A DNA stretch of 64,000 nucleotides, taken from Oxytricha trifallax. Lineage: Eukaryota; Ciliophora; Spirotrichea; Sporadotrichida; Oxytrichidae. Of the stretch, positions 55,531 through 64,000 are shown piece after piece. The stretch covers positions 19,732 through 83,731 of the forward strand of contig ARYC01000824.1 in the NCBI GenBank assembly GCA_000711775.1, written 5' to 3'. Positions within the stretch are counted from its first letter, which is position 1. Each line of letters starts with the position of its first letter. Position numbers and translations under genes: made by a program. The notes under the pieces are model-generated. The model was not told the origin of the DNA, ran no database searches, and saw nothing but the letters and a program-made list of their open reading frames with translations.

Positions 55531-56910
55531 ATGGAAACTGCTAAATCTAATTAAAAACAACTCTAAACTATGGATTAAGAGATAGAAATATATTATAAAA
55601 ATTACCTCACAGGGTAGATACTAAAACATAAAATTGATATTTAGGTATAATCTAATTCTGATGTGGAAATAGGTTAATGCATATTTGAAAAGATTAAAGA
55701 ATAATGCATTAAAATCAGTTAGTTAGATGAAAATCAAATGGAAATCTATCATCGAGGAGTATATTTTATTAAATATACCCAAAGTATAATTAAAATATGA
55801 CAATTTATATTTTAAAAAAAGTTATTAAATACAAATAATTGGCATTTGAAAAAAACAATAATCAAATTTAATTGAAGTCCAATGTAGAAGTAAAAATATT
55901 ATAAATTATTATTAAAAAATAGTTCAATTAAATTACTAAATTCAAAATTACTATAAAAATAAAATCAAAAAATCTTAAATTTATAATAAAAATAAGTTTT
56001 TAGAAAAGGATTTAGATTTTATTCATACTTTAACTAATAATTTGCATAAATCAACCATCACAAATTAATTTATTTATTTTTATTTATGGCAAATTCAATA
56101 ATATTTAAACTCTGTTCAAATTTATTATTTAATTAGTTTAATATTTGAAATCTGATAACTTTGGTTACATCATGAAAATACTTTTATATAAAATTATATT
56201 AATGGTAATTCCCATAATTTTTTCAAAAATAGTTACTTCCAAAGAGATTCATTTATAAAGGGGAAGGATTCTAAATTCAAATATGGCTTTTCCCCAGTAT
56301 TAATTTCAGTGCAGCTTTAAATAAAACTTATAATAGTTATTAAAATACTGAATAAAGAAAGTATTCTCAAATTATAAGTACTAAATCAATCTGAGTACAA
56401 TAAATTATTGGAACTGGCTGCCCTTGACTATTCTTTGTCATAGTAAAAAGTGTATAAACCAGTAAAAATCTCGATGAAAGTATAAAAACAAGACAAAAAA
56501 GATATTTAACCTCAGCCTCCAATTCCTCATATTAGAAATAGTAGAAATCTTAATTTATCAGGGTCCGACTCTTCTGATTATAGCTCAGATATTAGTGATT
56601 TAAGTATTTAAGACAATAATATGCCAAGAATTGGAGGAAATTCAAATTTATTTTATGCATTTATGTTAACAAAATGTTATTGGTAATTAATATAAAAGTA
56701 TTTTAAATCATCCATTCATGAGGATTCTTATGGAGGATGGGAGGATGGATATAAATGATGAACTTATTTAGGTATTAAATTAGGATTTTAGTTTCCCACC
56801 TCCTAATTAATTCAGACTTTAAAGGCAACTGTCTTCAGAAAATATAATATTAATAATTTTCTTTGAAAAAATTATTAAATTATAATTAAAAAATAGTCTT
56901 GATAAATCCT
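55531..56910 (+). CDS. Ubiquitin-like family protein, copy F (divergent)
   Basis: ATG at 55531, eleven bases after the inserted element, opens METAKSNQKQLQTMDQEI, then IYYKNYLTGQILKHKIDIQV and GQCIFEKIKEQCIKISQLDE, ending NQMEIYHRG before a gap with GTATAT donor. The segment aligns with LYEKVIDICSDVTEINRDYI plus YQG of copy D. Downstream protein-like pieces: a stretch near 56380 (LLELAALDYSLSQQKVYKP), a Ser/Asp-rich stretch (SDSSDYSSDISDLSIQDNN, near 56555) and a last piece near 56715 (ILMEDGRMDINDELIQVLN). The 3' structure is uncertain. Confidence 0.45.
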
Positions 56911-57330
56911 GATTAGATATTTAAATTTTACTTTAACTGATGATTTAAATTTTATCCTGTTAAAGTAGATCTATTATTATGTTTATGAGTTTAATATTTG
57001 AATTTCAAACTAATTTAATCTGATTAATTTTATTTCATATTTACAAATATAGCTGTAATTTCGATTATTTTTTTATTAATTTCTTATTGTAAAAAGAAAG
57101 ATTATAAGTAATAACTTAATAGAAATGCTTAAAAATATTGATATCTTTGATTAAATTGAATTTATTAGAATAACTATTAAAAATGTTATTAATGCGTTAT
57201 CAGCCAATTTAATGATAGAAAATATAGTCTTTGGCTTTATTTTATCAATATTAAAAATCACAGCATCATGCATAAACAGCTGAACGACAAAACTCATTCT
57301 TCCTAACTCATGGAGTAAACTGAAAATAAA
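56911..57330. other. AT-rich spacer before copy G
   Basis: No supported feature. The minus-strand ORF 57151-57366 overlaps the start of copy G and is taken as its shadow. Confidence 0.45.
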
Positions 57331-57887
57331 ATGATTAATTTTATCGTATTTTTCAAAGAATCTCATGAATCCTAAGTCAAGAAATATTCGATTAATGTGT
57401 AGTACTTGACATCAAACTGCAATATAAGAGTGAAAATTTTAGAAAAGTTTGTTGAGAAGACATTGAAAAGTGAATAAATTGATCTGGAACAGCATAGCAT
57501 ATACTATCGAGGCAGGGAAATAGAAGATGATAGTAAATTATAAATGGAATTAAATGGTATGCTAAAGAATTGTTCAAATTAGATGAAGATATTTTCATTT
57601 AAATTTTTATATTACTTAAGGTTTAAGTAATTGAAAAATTATTTCAATAAAGTAAAACTATTAAACACCAAATAAAACAGTTTAAATTTATAAATTAAAA
57701 TAACTTCGAATTATCATTATGATAAAAAGATTAAATAAATAAACAATTATTAACAATTTTAATCACTAAAAGAAAATTCAAACATATTTTATTTTAATTA
57801 TGTTACAGAATATGTAATTTTGAATTCTTAACACTAAATAAATTAATCTATTCAATATTCCTTTTTTATACTATAATATTTTTATAA
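57331..57887 (+). CDS. Ubiquitin-like family protein, copy G (closest to ubiquitin)
   Basis: ATG at 57331 gives MINFIVFFKESHESQVKKYS, then RVKILEKFVEKTLKSEQIDL and EQHSIYYRGREIEDDSKLQ. The strand-turn motif YYRGREIEDDSKL closely follows the ubiquitin/UBL pattern (Y/F-x-G-[KR]-x-[IL]-x-D-[DG]-x-[TK]-L), which is the main reason I assign the family to the beta-grasp fold. There is no diglycine end and no intron at the RG site. After ~100 residues the frame stays open through AT-rich sequence to about 57890; the true end is probably earlier. The minus-strand ORF 57392-57598 is its shadow. Confidence 0.5.
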
Positions 57888-58205
57888 ATGAAGGATCTCA
57901 ATCTAAGTATTCTAGTTATAAAGAAAGAAAACTATAACTCATTAAGATTTGAAGCTAAATCCTTTGCCGAAAAATCTAAACCTATCCCACCATCAATAGT
58001 AAAACCCATCATTAAATCTACATTTAACTAAAATTAAACTTTGACACTTAATGTGTCCAATACTTTCGACTAGAAAGAATTTGCTTTACAAAGGTCATAG
58101 TAACTTCTCTCAAATCATCGATTTATATTGAATGGGTAGCAAGACAGAGAAAGATGGGAGAGAGTCAGGAGGTACAGACTCTAAAGACTAAATATCATAG
58201 AATGA
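57888..58205 (+). CDS. Small basic protein, possible ubiquitin-like copy H
   Basis: Uninterrupted 105-codon frame from ATG 57888 to TGA 58203-58205, Gln encoded several times by TAA/TAG. Starts MKDLNLSILVIKKENY. The middle FALQRSQQLLSNHRFILNGQ resembles the helix-strand-turn core of the neighbours, and the tail is very basic (RERWERVRRYRLQRLN). Kinship with copies A-G is likely from position and layout but weak in sequence. Confidence 0.45.
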
Positions 58206-58517
58206 AGTAAAAAAAAATAAATGTCTAGTATATATACTACAGAATTAATGAATACGAACTATTTTTAAACTTGTTTTAACTTATAATGAAAGAATTTATT
58301 TTTATTTATTTTAATATATAACTTCTGATTTATTTTTAATTTGAACAAAAAAATTTTAAATATTAATCACATTAATCACTATAAATGATAATTTGATATA
58401 TAATTACAAGAATCAAAAGTGAGTAAATTTATCATAATTTAATAAATTTTATTGGCTAGATAATTTATAAATTCTGTAAGGTTTTTGTTTTTATTATGTT
58501 AATTACTTTTATTAAAT
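58206..58517. other. AT-rich spacer
   Basis: No feature seen. Confidence 0.5.
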
Positions 58518-60222
58518 ATGGAAACTGACATAGTAACTATACATTAAGAATCTCAGATTAACGATTTAACTATAGTAAATCTTCAGTCAAGTTCTAACTC
58601 CTAAGAAACTTGTTTAATTTATTTATTAATTATTCGCTTAATAGTAATCATTTTAATTCAATTTATTATATGGAAAAAGGTAAATATATTTTATTTATAA
58701 TATATTTAAAAAAACGCATTATTTTTATTTTAATTCTATGAATTTATATTTCATGTCTTTGTTGTTTACCTTATTAAATTAACAGTGCTATTGATTTATC
58801 TTAAAATATAAAGGAGAAAAACAGATAGAATTCATGTATATATATATACATATATTAATATTTATTATAATATAAATGAATTCCTTTCTTTCTCATTTAT
58901 ATGAATTCTACAATATTTAGATTTTTAATAATTTTATTTAAAACCTTAGGGAATAAATAACTTAGAACCAGTACCTAAAACCGTTCTATATCTGATTATG
59001 AATTCAGCAATCCAGAGAACATCTGTGTAGAGAGTGTTTTCATCCCTTTCCATGAAAACTCAATTCATTAATTTCAATTACTCAACTAATCATCTAAAAT
59101 ATTAGTTGTTGAGAAAAAGGATGCTTTTGTTAAGAAAATTACTATATAAAACCTTTAAGGCAAGGGAAATTTTAAAGAAATCTTGATTCCTAGAACTGAT
59201 TAAGTAGAGGAAGTTTTAATATTTGGAAATGAATAGTACATAGCATTTAAATACCTGAATTAAAAGTACTTAGTTCATTATAAATGTTAGTTATGCAGGA
59301 TTTATTTTTATAATTGTAAAATCAAAGGAAATTTAATAAGTTATAAGTAATGTAGTGAGTTTACTAAACATTTTAGAATATTCTATTTATAAATTCAATC
59401 TAAATAGTCTATGCTGTTTAAATTAATTTTTTAGAATTTAAAGGTAAAGTATTAAGAATGATTTTATTCAATGTAAAATATTTATGATTTAAATTACAGA
59501 GTATAAGAAAAGGTTCAATGAAAGTTTATATAAATAATCTCAAACAGCTCTTTGATGATTATTCATAAATAAACACTTACCTGGTTTAAGAATAAGAGCT
59601 CAAATCATTAAGAAAGAATTACTTAAGAAAATTTAATCATCCTACTGCACAGAAAATAAAATTATTCACAGATGAATACATCTTGTTCTACTCCGATAAC
59701 ACTTTAGATGTACAGTCTTGGAAGCACTTAATGAGCTATCAATTAGATGAAACAGTAAAAGTTTCATTTGAGATTGAAGAAATCGAAGAGTAAGACTAGA
59801 AGAAATAGAAAAATAAGAAACTCTCTTGGAAAAAACGTGCTTTCTCTTCTTAGTGGCTATTTGGGCTGATTTTTAATTAAAAATTCTAGATTATCAACAT
59901 GCACGATAGCAAACTGTACCTGGGATTCGAAAATTTTGTAGCCATTTTCTCAATTAATATTGAACAATAAACTTGGAATAGTACCTTAATAATGCAAAAT
60001 AGATGCGAGTTTATCTAAAACTCAGATATTAATTATAAATTGAAGGATGAAAACAAAATTATTACCATTTTACAAGTAAATAGTGTCACTAAATAGAATC
60101 AATAAATCAGTATATAGGGACTTAATAATAGATACAATTCTGTAAATTAGAGCAAATTAGCACCTCTTGTTTTGGATGGTATTATCTACTATGCTGTTGA
60201 GGATGAAATTATAGTTGAGTGA
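58518..60222 (+). CDS. Membrane-anchored protein of unknown function
   Basis: Exon 1 from ATG 58518 reads METDIVTIHQESQIN and ends in one membrane helix (LIYLLIIRLIVIILIQFIIW) before a GTAAAT donor at ~58681. Next coding stretch 58965-59300: TSTQNRSISDYEFSNPENIC, then FIPFHENSIHQFQLL and VLIFGNEQYIAFKYLN. Last exon ~59515-60222: LFTDEYILFYSDNTLDVQSW, a Glu/Lys patch (EEQDQKKQKNKK), then WLFGLIFNQKFQIIN, LYLGFENFVAIFSIN and LDGIIYYAVEDEIIVE, TGA at 60220-60222. The repeated short hydrophobic strands suggest a beta-propeller-like fold, but I recognise no family. Two to three gaps of 100-250 bases look like introns or IESs. Confidence 0.5.
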
Positions 60223-60644
60223 TAGATTCATTTTAAATAAATTATTTTTTATTTAAAGTTCCAAATAAATGACAAATTAATAATTCATTGTTATAATAAA
60301 ATTAACTGTAATTATGTGAAAATTTAAAATAATATAGAATCGAGAAATTTAAAATTCAAAAATCTTTAGGAAGAATTTTATTTGTTCTCTTTGAAATTTA
60401 ATTTATTTTCTTTTTTCATTATAGTTAAGTAATAATAAATCTATTGAATTAATCATGATTGATACTATTGTTAAAATATAATCAATTATATTATAAATTA
60501 TATTAATAAACTGATAAACAAATGCAAGAAAATCAAAATATTTAAAAATAATCATAAATGTATTTCTCATTTTTAACTTTACAAAGCTAATAAAATTTTA
60601 TAACTTTAATTTTACATAATGTAATTTATTTTCTAATTCAGCAC
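60223..60644. other. AT-rich spacer
   Basis: No supported feature. Confidence 0.5.
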
Positions 60645-60945
60645 ATTTTACTAATTTTATTCATTTTCAATAACACCTTAAACATCATAAATAAAATCAC
60701 AGTTGACAGTATAATTAAAAACATTGATATTTGCAAGACAACCAAACAAATATACATAAGTTTAGAACAAGAAGTAAAAGTTATTAAACCTATCTTTTCC
60801 TCATTTTTTCCTCAAAATTATGTTAAAATACCTCCAAGAGGATTTTTCTAAAGAATATCTAATGAGAAAATTGTATTTAAAAATAATTATTAGAAAAAAC
60901 AGAGATCTTCCCCTCTTCAAATTATTAACGTAAATCTTTCTATCA
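60645..60945 (+). CDS. Protein-like fragment next to a transposon
   Basis: A ciliate-code frame reads FIFNNTLNIINKITVDSIIK, NIDICKTTKQIYISLEQEVK, then FPQNYVKIPPRGFFQRISNE and continues a further ~25 residues. No start codon in frame nearby. Codon use and charge look genuine. It may be a further, degraded ubiquitin-like relative (the helix followed by KIPPRG echoes the RG turn) or a fragment cut by the element starting at 61016. Low certainty. Confidence 0.3.
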
Positions 60946-61207
60946 TATTATTTTTCAATTGAAAATTTATTCATAAAATTAAATGTCTGATATTTTGTTG
61001 TACCTTTATTTCACATTAATATTGCTAAAATAGATAAAAATAGGAAATTGTAGAAATTAATCAAATCAATTTAATATAATAATTTTAACCAACTTTACAT
61101 TTCGTTTGTATTTGAACACTTATAACAATAGATAGTCAATTTAATCAAATTTCAACAAAATAACTCATTTTAAAGCAGCAACTTCAAATTTCTCAACTGA
61201 TTCACAA

Positions 61208-61500
61208 ATTTAGTTCCCAACAGTCATTTTTACTGTCCAACTTTAAAATGATTGCAAATCATAGAAATCTATGCCCAAATTCTCATAATCGAGAGTGGAA
61301 TACAAGAAATGGTCAATAACTCGTTGCTTGATGAGTGGAAGATAAAATTTAGGACCCTATCGTATTCTCCATGTTTTAAAACCCCCAGCTCAGCAACTTT
61401 CAAGTCCTGCTCGACTGTTTCAGCACCAAATTCGACACCTTTAGTGGACGAGGAGCCAAAATGATGATTTGAATGAGCGAAAATGAGAGAGGTTTTTGGA
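61208..61500 (-). other. Ambiguous coding stretch in the left part of the element
   Basis: Both strands are open. Minus reads AETVEQDLKVAELGVLKHGE and NFIFHSSSNELLTISC; plus gives an ORF from 61252 (MQIIEIYAQILIIESGI). The minus reading looks more protein-like and agrees in strand with the transposase, but has no in-frame ATG. Could be a second gene of the element or an exon. Confidence 0.25.
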
Positions 61501-61654
61501 TTTTCGGTTTGATTAGTTAAAATTAAAACTTAAAAGTGTGATATGTAATAAGGGGGCTTTTAATCAATAAATTTGACGATTCAAGTGCTGTCTATGGTTG
61601 TATTGGTCAGTTATATTGCTCCAGCTCCTCAACTCATCATCATTCAGCTCAACT

Positions 61655-63955
61655 TCACACAAATCCATGCTTGATGGTGCTGCACCACTGCTTCACGCTG
61701 AAAGCCCAGAGCTTGTTGACGTCTGTCTTGGTCATTGACTTCAGAATCTGCGAAAGCCGCTTCACCAGGTGGATCCTTGAAAAGTTAGGCCCAAAATACT
61801 TACTTGCTGTCTGCTTGCTCCTAGCGGAGGTGCCTCTTGATGTAGGAGAACAACTGCTCGATAGGGTTAAGCCAGGGTGAGTACTCTGCATTGAAGAGGA
61901 CAGTGACCTTGAAATTCCTAGCAGTCTCCAGCACCTCTGAATACTTGTGTATGACTGCATTGTCCATGAGCAGCACGATCTTCTTCTGGGCGAAATCCTT
62001 GTCTGTGCGCAGCTGGCGCAGGGTATGATAGAGGAAGTTCTCAAATAGCACAGCATCGAAAGCCCCCTCAATGATTTGGCTGGAGACCAGCTAATCCTTA
62101 GTGATTGCTGCTATGAAACTCATCGAGAACTGCTGCTTCTTAGTTTTTTCCTTGGTTATAGACAGATTTCTAGCCATAATGCCATAAGTCCCCAACCTCT
62201 AGCTGACTTGCTGTCTGACAAATGCAATGGGAGTATAATGTAATGATGGTTATGCATCGATGTTACCAGAATCTGCTATGGGTGCTTAGTCGTTTCTCTA
62301 GTTGGGTATACTTAGCTTGGTATAAACTAAAGTAGTATAAAACCATGAAGCTAAAGCTTACCTTCCTATTCCTTCACTGTGACTATACTGCTGCTCTCTG
62401 CCCTGCTTGACAGCTGCAAGCGTCTAGGTGTAATACCTATCTAGTTTTCATGGGCTGTTACATTGATCATCTCACTACCCTTACGCTTACTTGATTGCAG
62501 CCTGAGTTTGGCTAGGTTCTGAACTAATGGAGTAAGAGTGGAAGCCGATTTCAGAGGGGTTTATGGTTGACTTACAGGCTTCTTGGAAGAGCTCTATATT
62601 CTGAACGCGTTGAAGTGCTTCTGCAGGGATGTGTATTAAGCACTGCCCTCTGGGTCTTCCAAGATAGGTGGCAGCTGAGTATTCCTATATTTATCGCTGC
62701 ACTTGACAGGGGTGGCAGCAATGCTCTGCTCCCTACTATCAAAGGTATGCTATGCTTAGGTGGAAGTTATCCTCCATAACTTAGGAAATATCGATTTCGA
62801 GTTTGGCCTTGGATTCTTCGACGGAACAATTCCAGATCCAGACATTATTCGTTCAGTATTTCTAACATGGCCCTCTTAACTTGGATAAAATCCTTACCCA
62901 TTCTTGATCTGCTGACGACACTGTACTCAATCAGTTAAGCAAAGATAGAAATGCTTACCTACTGGTTCCCGGAGTTGCTTGGAGTCTCAGATTTTCAGGT
63001 TTCATGTTATTTTCATCTTGAGTTGCAACTGGACTTTACAAAATGGCAATGTTTGATCCGTTCATTTGATCCTGCTACTTAACCCCAGTGATATTCGACA
63101 TACGTGTTTCTCTGTTGGGGTAGCAAGACAGCATTTCACCATACTCAAAGACATCGTCGGTGACGAGGACCTCGGTCTTACCAATTGCAGGTGTCAGGGA
63201 GGGGTCGATTACACGATTTTCCTAGTGAAGAGCAGCTGAATCGAAACTCCATTATTTTGTAGGCATGTAATCGCTTCTGAAGTTTGATTCATCAACTGAT
63301 ATAATTACAGCATCTTCCAAGAATAGCTGAGCAAGCAGTCTTGACACCCAAAGCCTCTTATCGTTGAATGATGGATCCCTATACTTAGCGTTGGCGTTCT
63401 GGGCTTTGCCATATCTCAAATGGAAACTTTCCTTTAGTACTTTCAAGAGAGTAGCAACGCAAGGCACTGCGAGGTTCTTAAATTCTTATTCTTTACACTG
63501 CATTTCAAGCAGGTTATGATGAAGGCGCCAGCCAGTGATCTTGTAGATGCCCTGCTGTTAGAGTACTGTCGCAATAGCCTTCAGCAATAACGGGTTGCTC
63601 CTGGTATTCTTCCTCCCATTCTTCAGCTTTGGCTTTGGATTGAGCACTCTGTGCTCCACCTCCAACTTGAACTTTCAATTGCTTTGTAAACAAATCGTCG
63701 ATCCACATCCATCTAAAGAGCAATGTCCTTGGGCTTCATGCCTTCCACCTTGTAATGTTGTACTACAGAGATTTTTTTCAATGCCAGCTTCGCATCTCTG
63801 CGTTTAAGGTATGGATTCTTTGATGATCCATTCATTACTTGATTGTTTGAATGATTTCGATTGAGATAATCGATACTCCCATCCTGCTCTCTCATAAAGT
63901 CTTGAAGACCCTGCCAAAGCTCATCACGATACTTGATCTGCAGGTTCTTGGGCAT
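61655..63955 (-). CDS. Non-TBE DD34E transposase gene, apparently with introns
   Basis: ATG 63955 (MPKNLQIKYRDELWQGL). A helix-turn-helix-like piece VVQHYKVEGMKPKDIALQ runs to ~63715; after a frame change, an ARM-like piece (YGKAQNANAKYRDPSFNDKR). First catalytic Asp in AVIISVDESNF (near 63295). About 1 kb of Ser/Thr/Pro/Gln-rich coding sequence follows with two splice-like sites: GTAAGC to CAG near 62958-62905, and GTAAGC near 62362 to CAG near 62272. Then YTPIAFVRQQVSQRLGTYGI, KKQQFSMSFIAAITKD, second Asp in IVLLMDNAVIHK (near 61965) and Glu in YSPWLNPIEQLF (near 61865), 34 residues apart. After a frame change it ends in KQWCSTIKHGFV and TGA 61655-61657. IS630/Tc1/mariner superfamily by motif; intactness unknown. 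Confidence 0.7.
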
Positions 63956-64000
63956 TCCATTTGGGTTTCCTTATGTTGAAGACTATGATGGCTTTCTAAT

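Larger units (their letters stand above)
61016..64000. mobile_element. TTAA-bounded element with Tc1/mariner-type transposase (right end outside window)
   Basis: The left end at 61016 is TTAA followed by a terminus (tattgctaaaatagataaaa) nearly identical, over about 40 bases, to the ends of P1 and to the inverted right end at window position 195. From ~61200 the base composition rises in G/C and coding is mainly on the minus strand. No C4A4 tip, so it is not a TBE. This may be the coding element whose ends the palindromes share. Confidence 0.6.

Noticed and set aside
62567-62779. Plus-strand ORF in the transposase region
   Set aside because: Opposite strand of the long open Ser/Thr-rich minus-strand frame.
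1-64000. tRNA, rRNA, CRISPR or bacterial-type operons
   Set aside because: Looked for and not seen; base composition, code use and introns are eukaryotic (ciliate).

Overview
The window reads as germline (micronuclear) DNA of a spirotrich ciliate of the Oxytricha/Stylonychia type. Three observations support this. (1) Most real reading frames stay open only if TAA and TAG are read as glutamine and TGA is the sole stop. (2) Three ~4.1 kb elements have ends made of C4A4-type telomeric repeat next to a 3-bp AAT target duplication and carry the three-gene layout of telomere-bearing elements (TBEs): a DD34E transposase, a ~22-kDa protein and a zinc-finger/kinase protein. (3) Ordinary genes are very AT-rich, broken by short AT-rich intervening sequences and interrupted by transposons, as expected before programmed DNA elimination. 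MDS/IES junctions cannot be fixed without the somatic sequence, so gene spans are outer limits.

Layout. 1-5.4 kb: the right end of a TTAA-bounded element, a small G/C-tipped inverted-repeat element, a minus-strand pair of ORFs of unknown type (1758-3294), a small element with palindromic ends, and a 1.25-kb foldback. 5.8-39.9 kb: one apparent very large plus-strand gene for a beta-helix, Cys-rich, multi-pass surface protein. It starts with a signal-peptide-like exon at 5808 and ends at 39920. It is broken by three TBEs (10480-14482, 17041-21180, 27390-31494), a block of three TTAA-bounded palindromes (23856-26980), a 629-bp hairpin element (32116-32744) and a small element (about 8363-8655). 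40.0-41.7 kb: a convergent minus-strand Cys-rich gene with a signal peptide.

43.2-58.2 kb: eight consecutive plus-strand genes that I read as one fast-diverging ubiquitin-like (beta-grasp) family. Several have low-complexity tails: RGG-rich, RS-rich, RG-rich or basic. Two copies carry internally deleted TBEs inside coding sequence, one also carries a G/C-tipped element, and a 1.66-kb element with 9-bp target duplications sits 11 bp upstream of another start codon. 58.5-60.2 kb: a membrane-anchored protein of unknown function. 61.0-64.0 kb: the left part of another TTAA-bounded element with a minus-strand, apparently intron-containing, non-TBE DD34E transposase that runs to the window edge.

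How it fits together: host genes are cassettes that must be cleaned of transposons during development. At two TBE insertions, removing the element plus one AAT copy restores an open frame. The full-length TBE genes carry frameshifts, TGA codons and one lost kinase catalytic loop, so these copies look decayed, with TBE2 and TBE3 retaining the clearer kinase domains.
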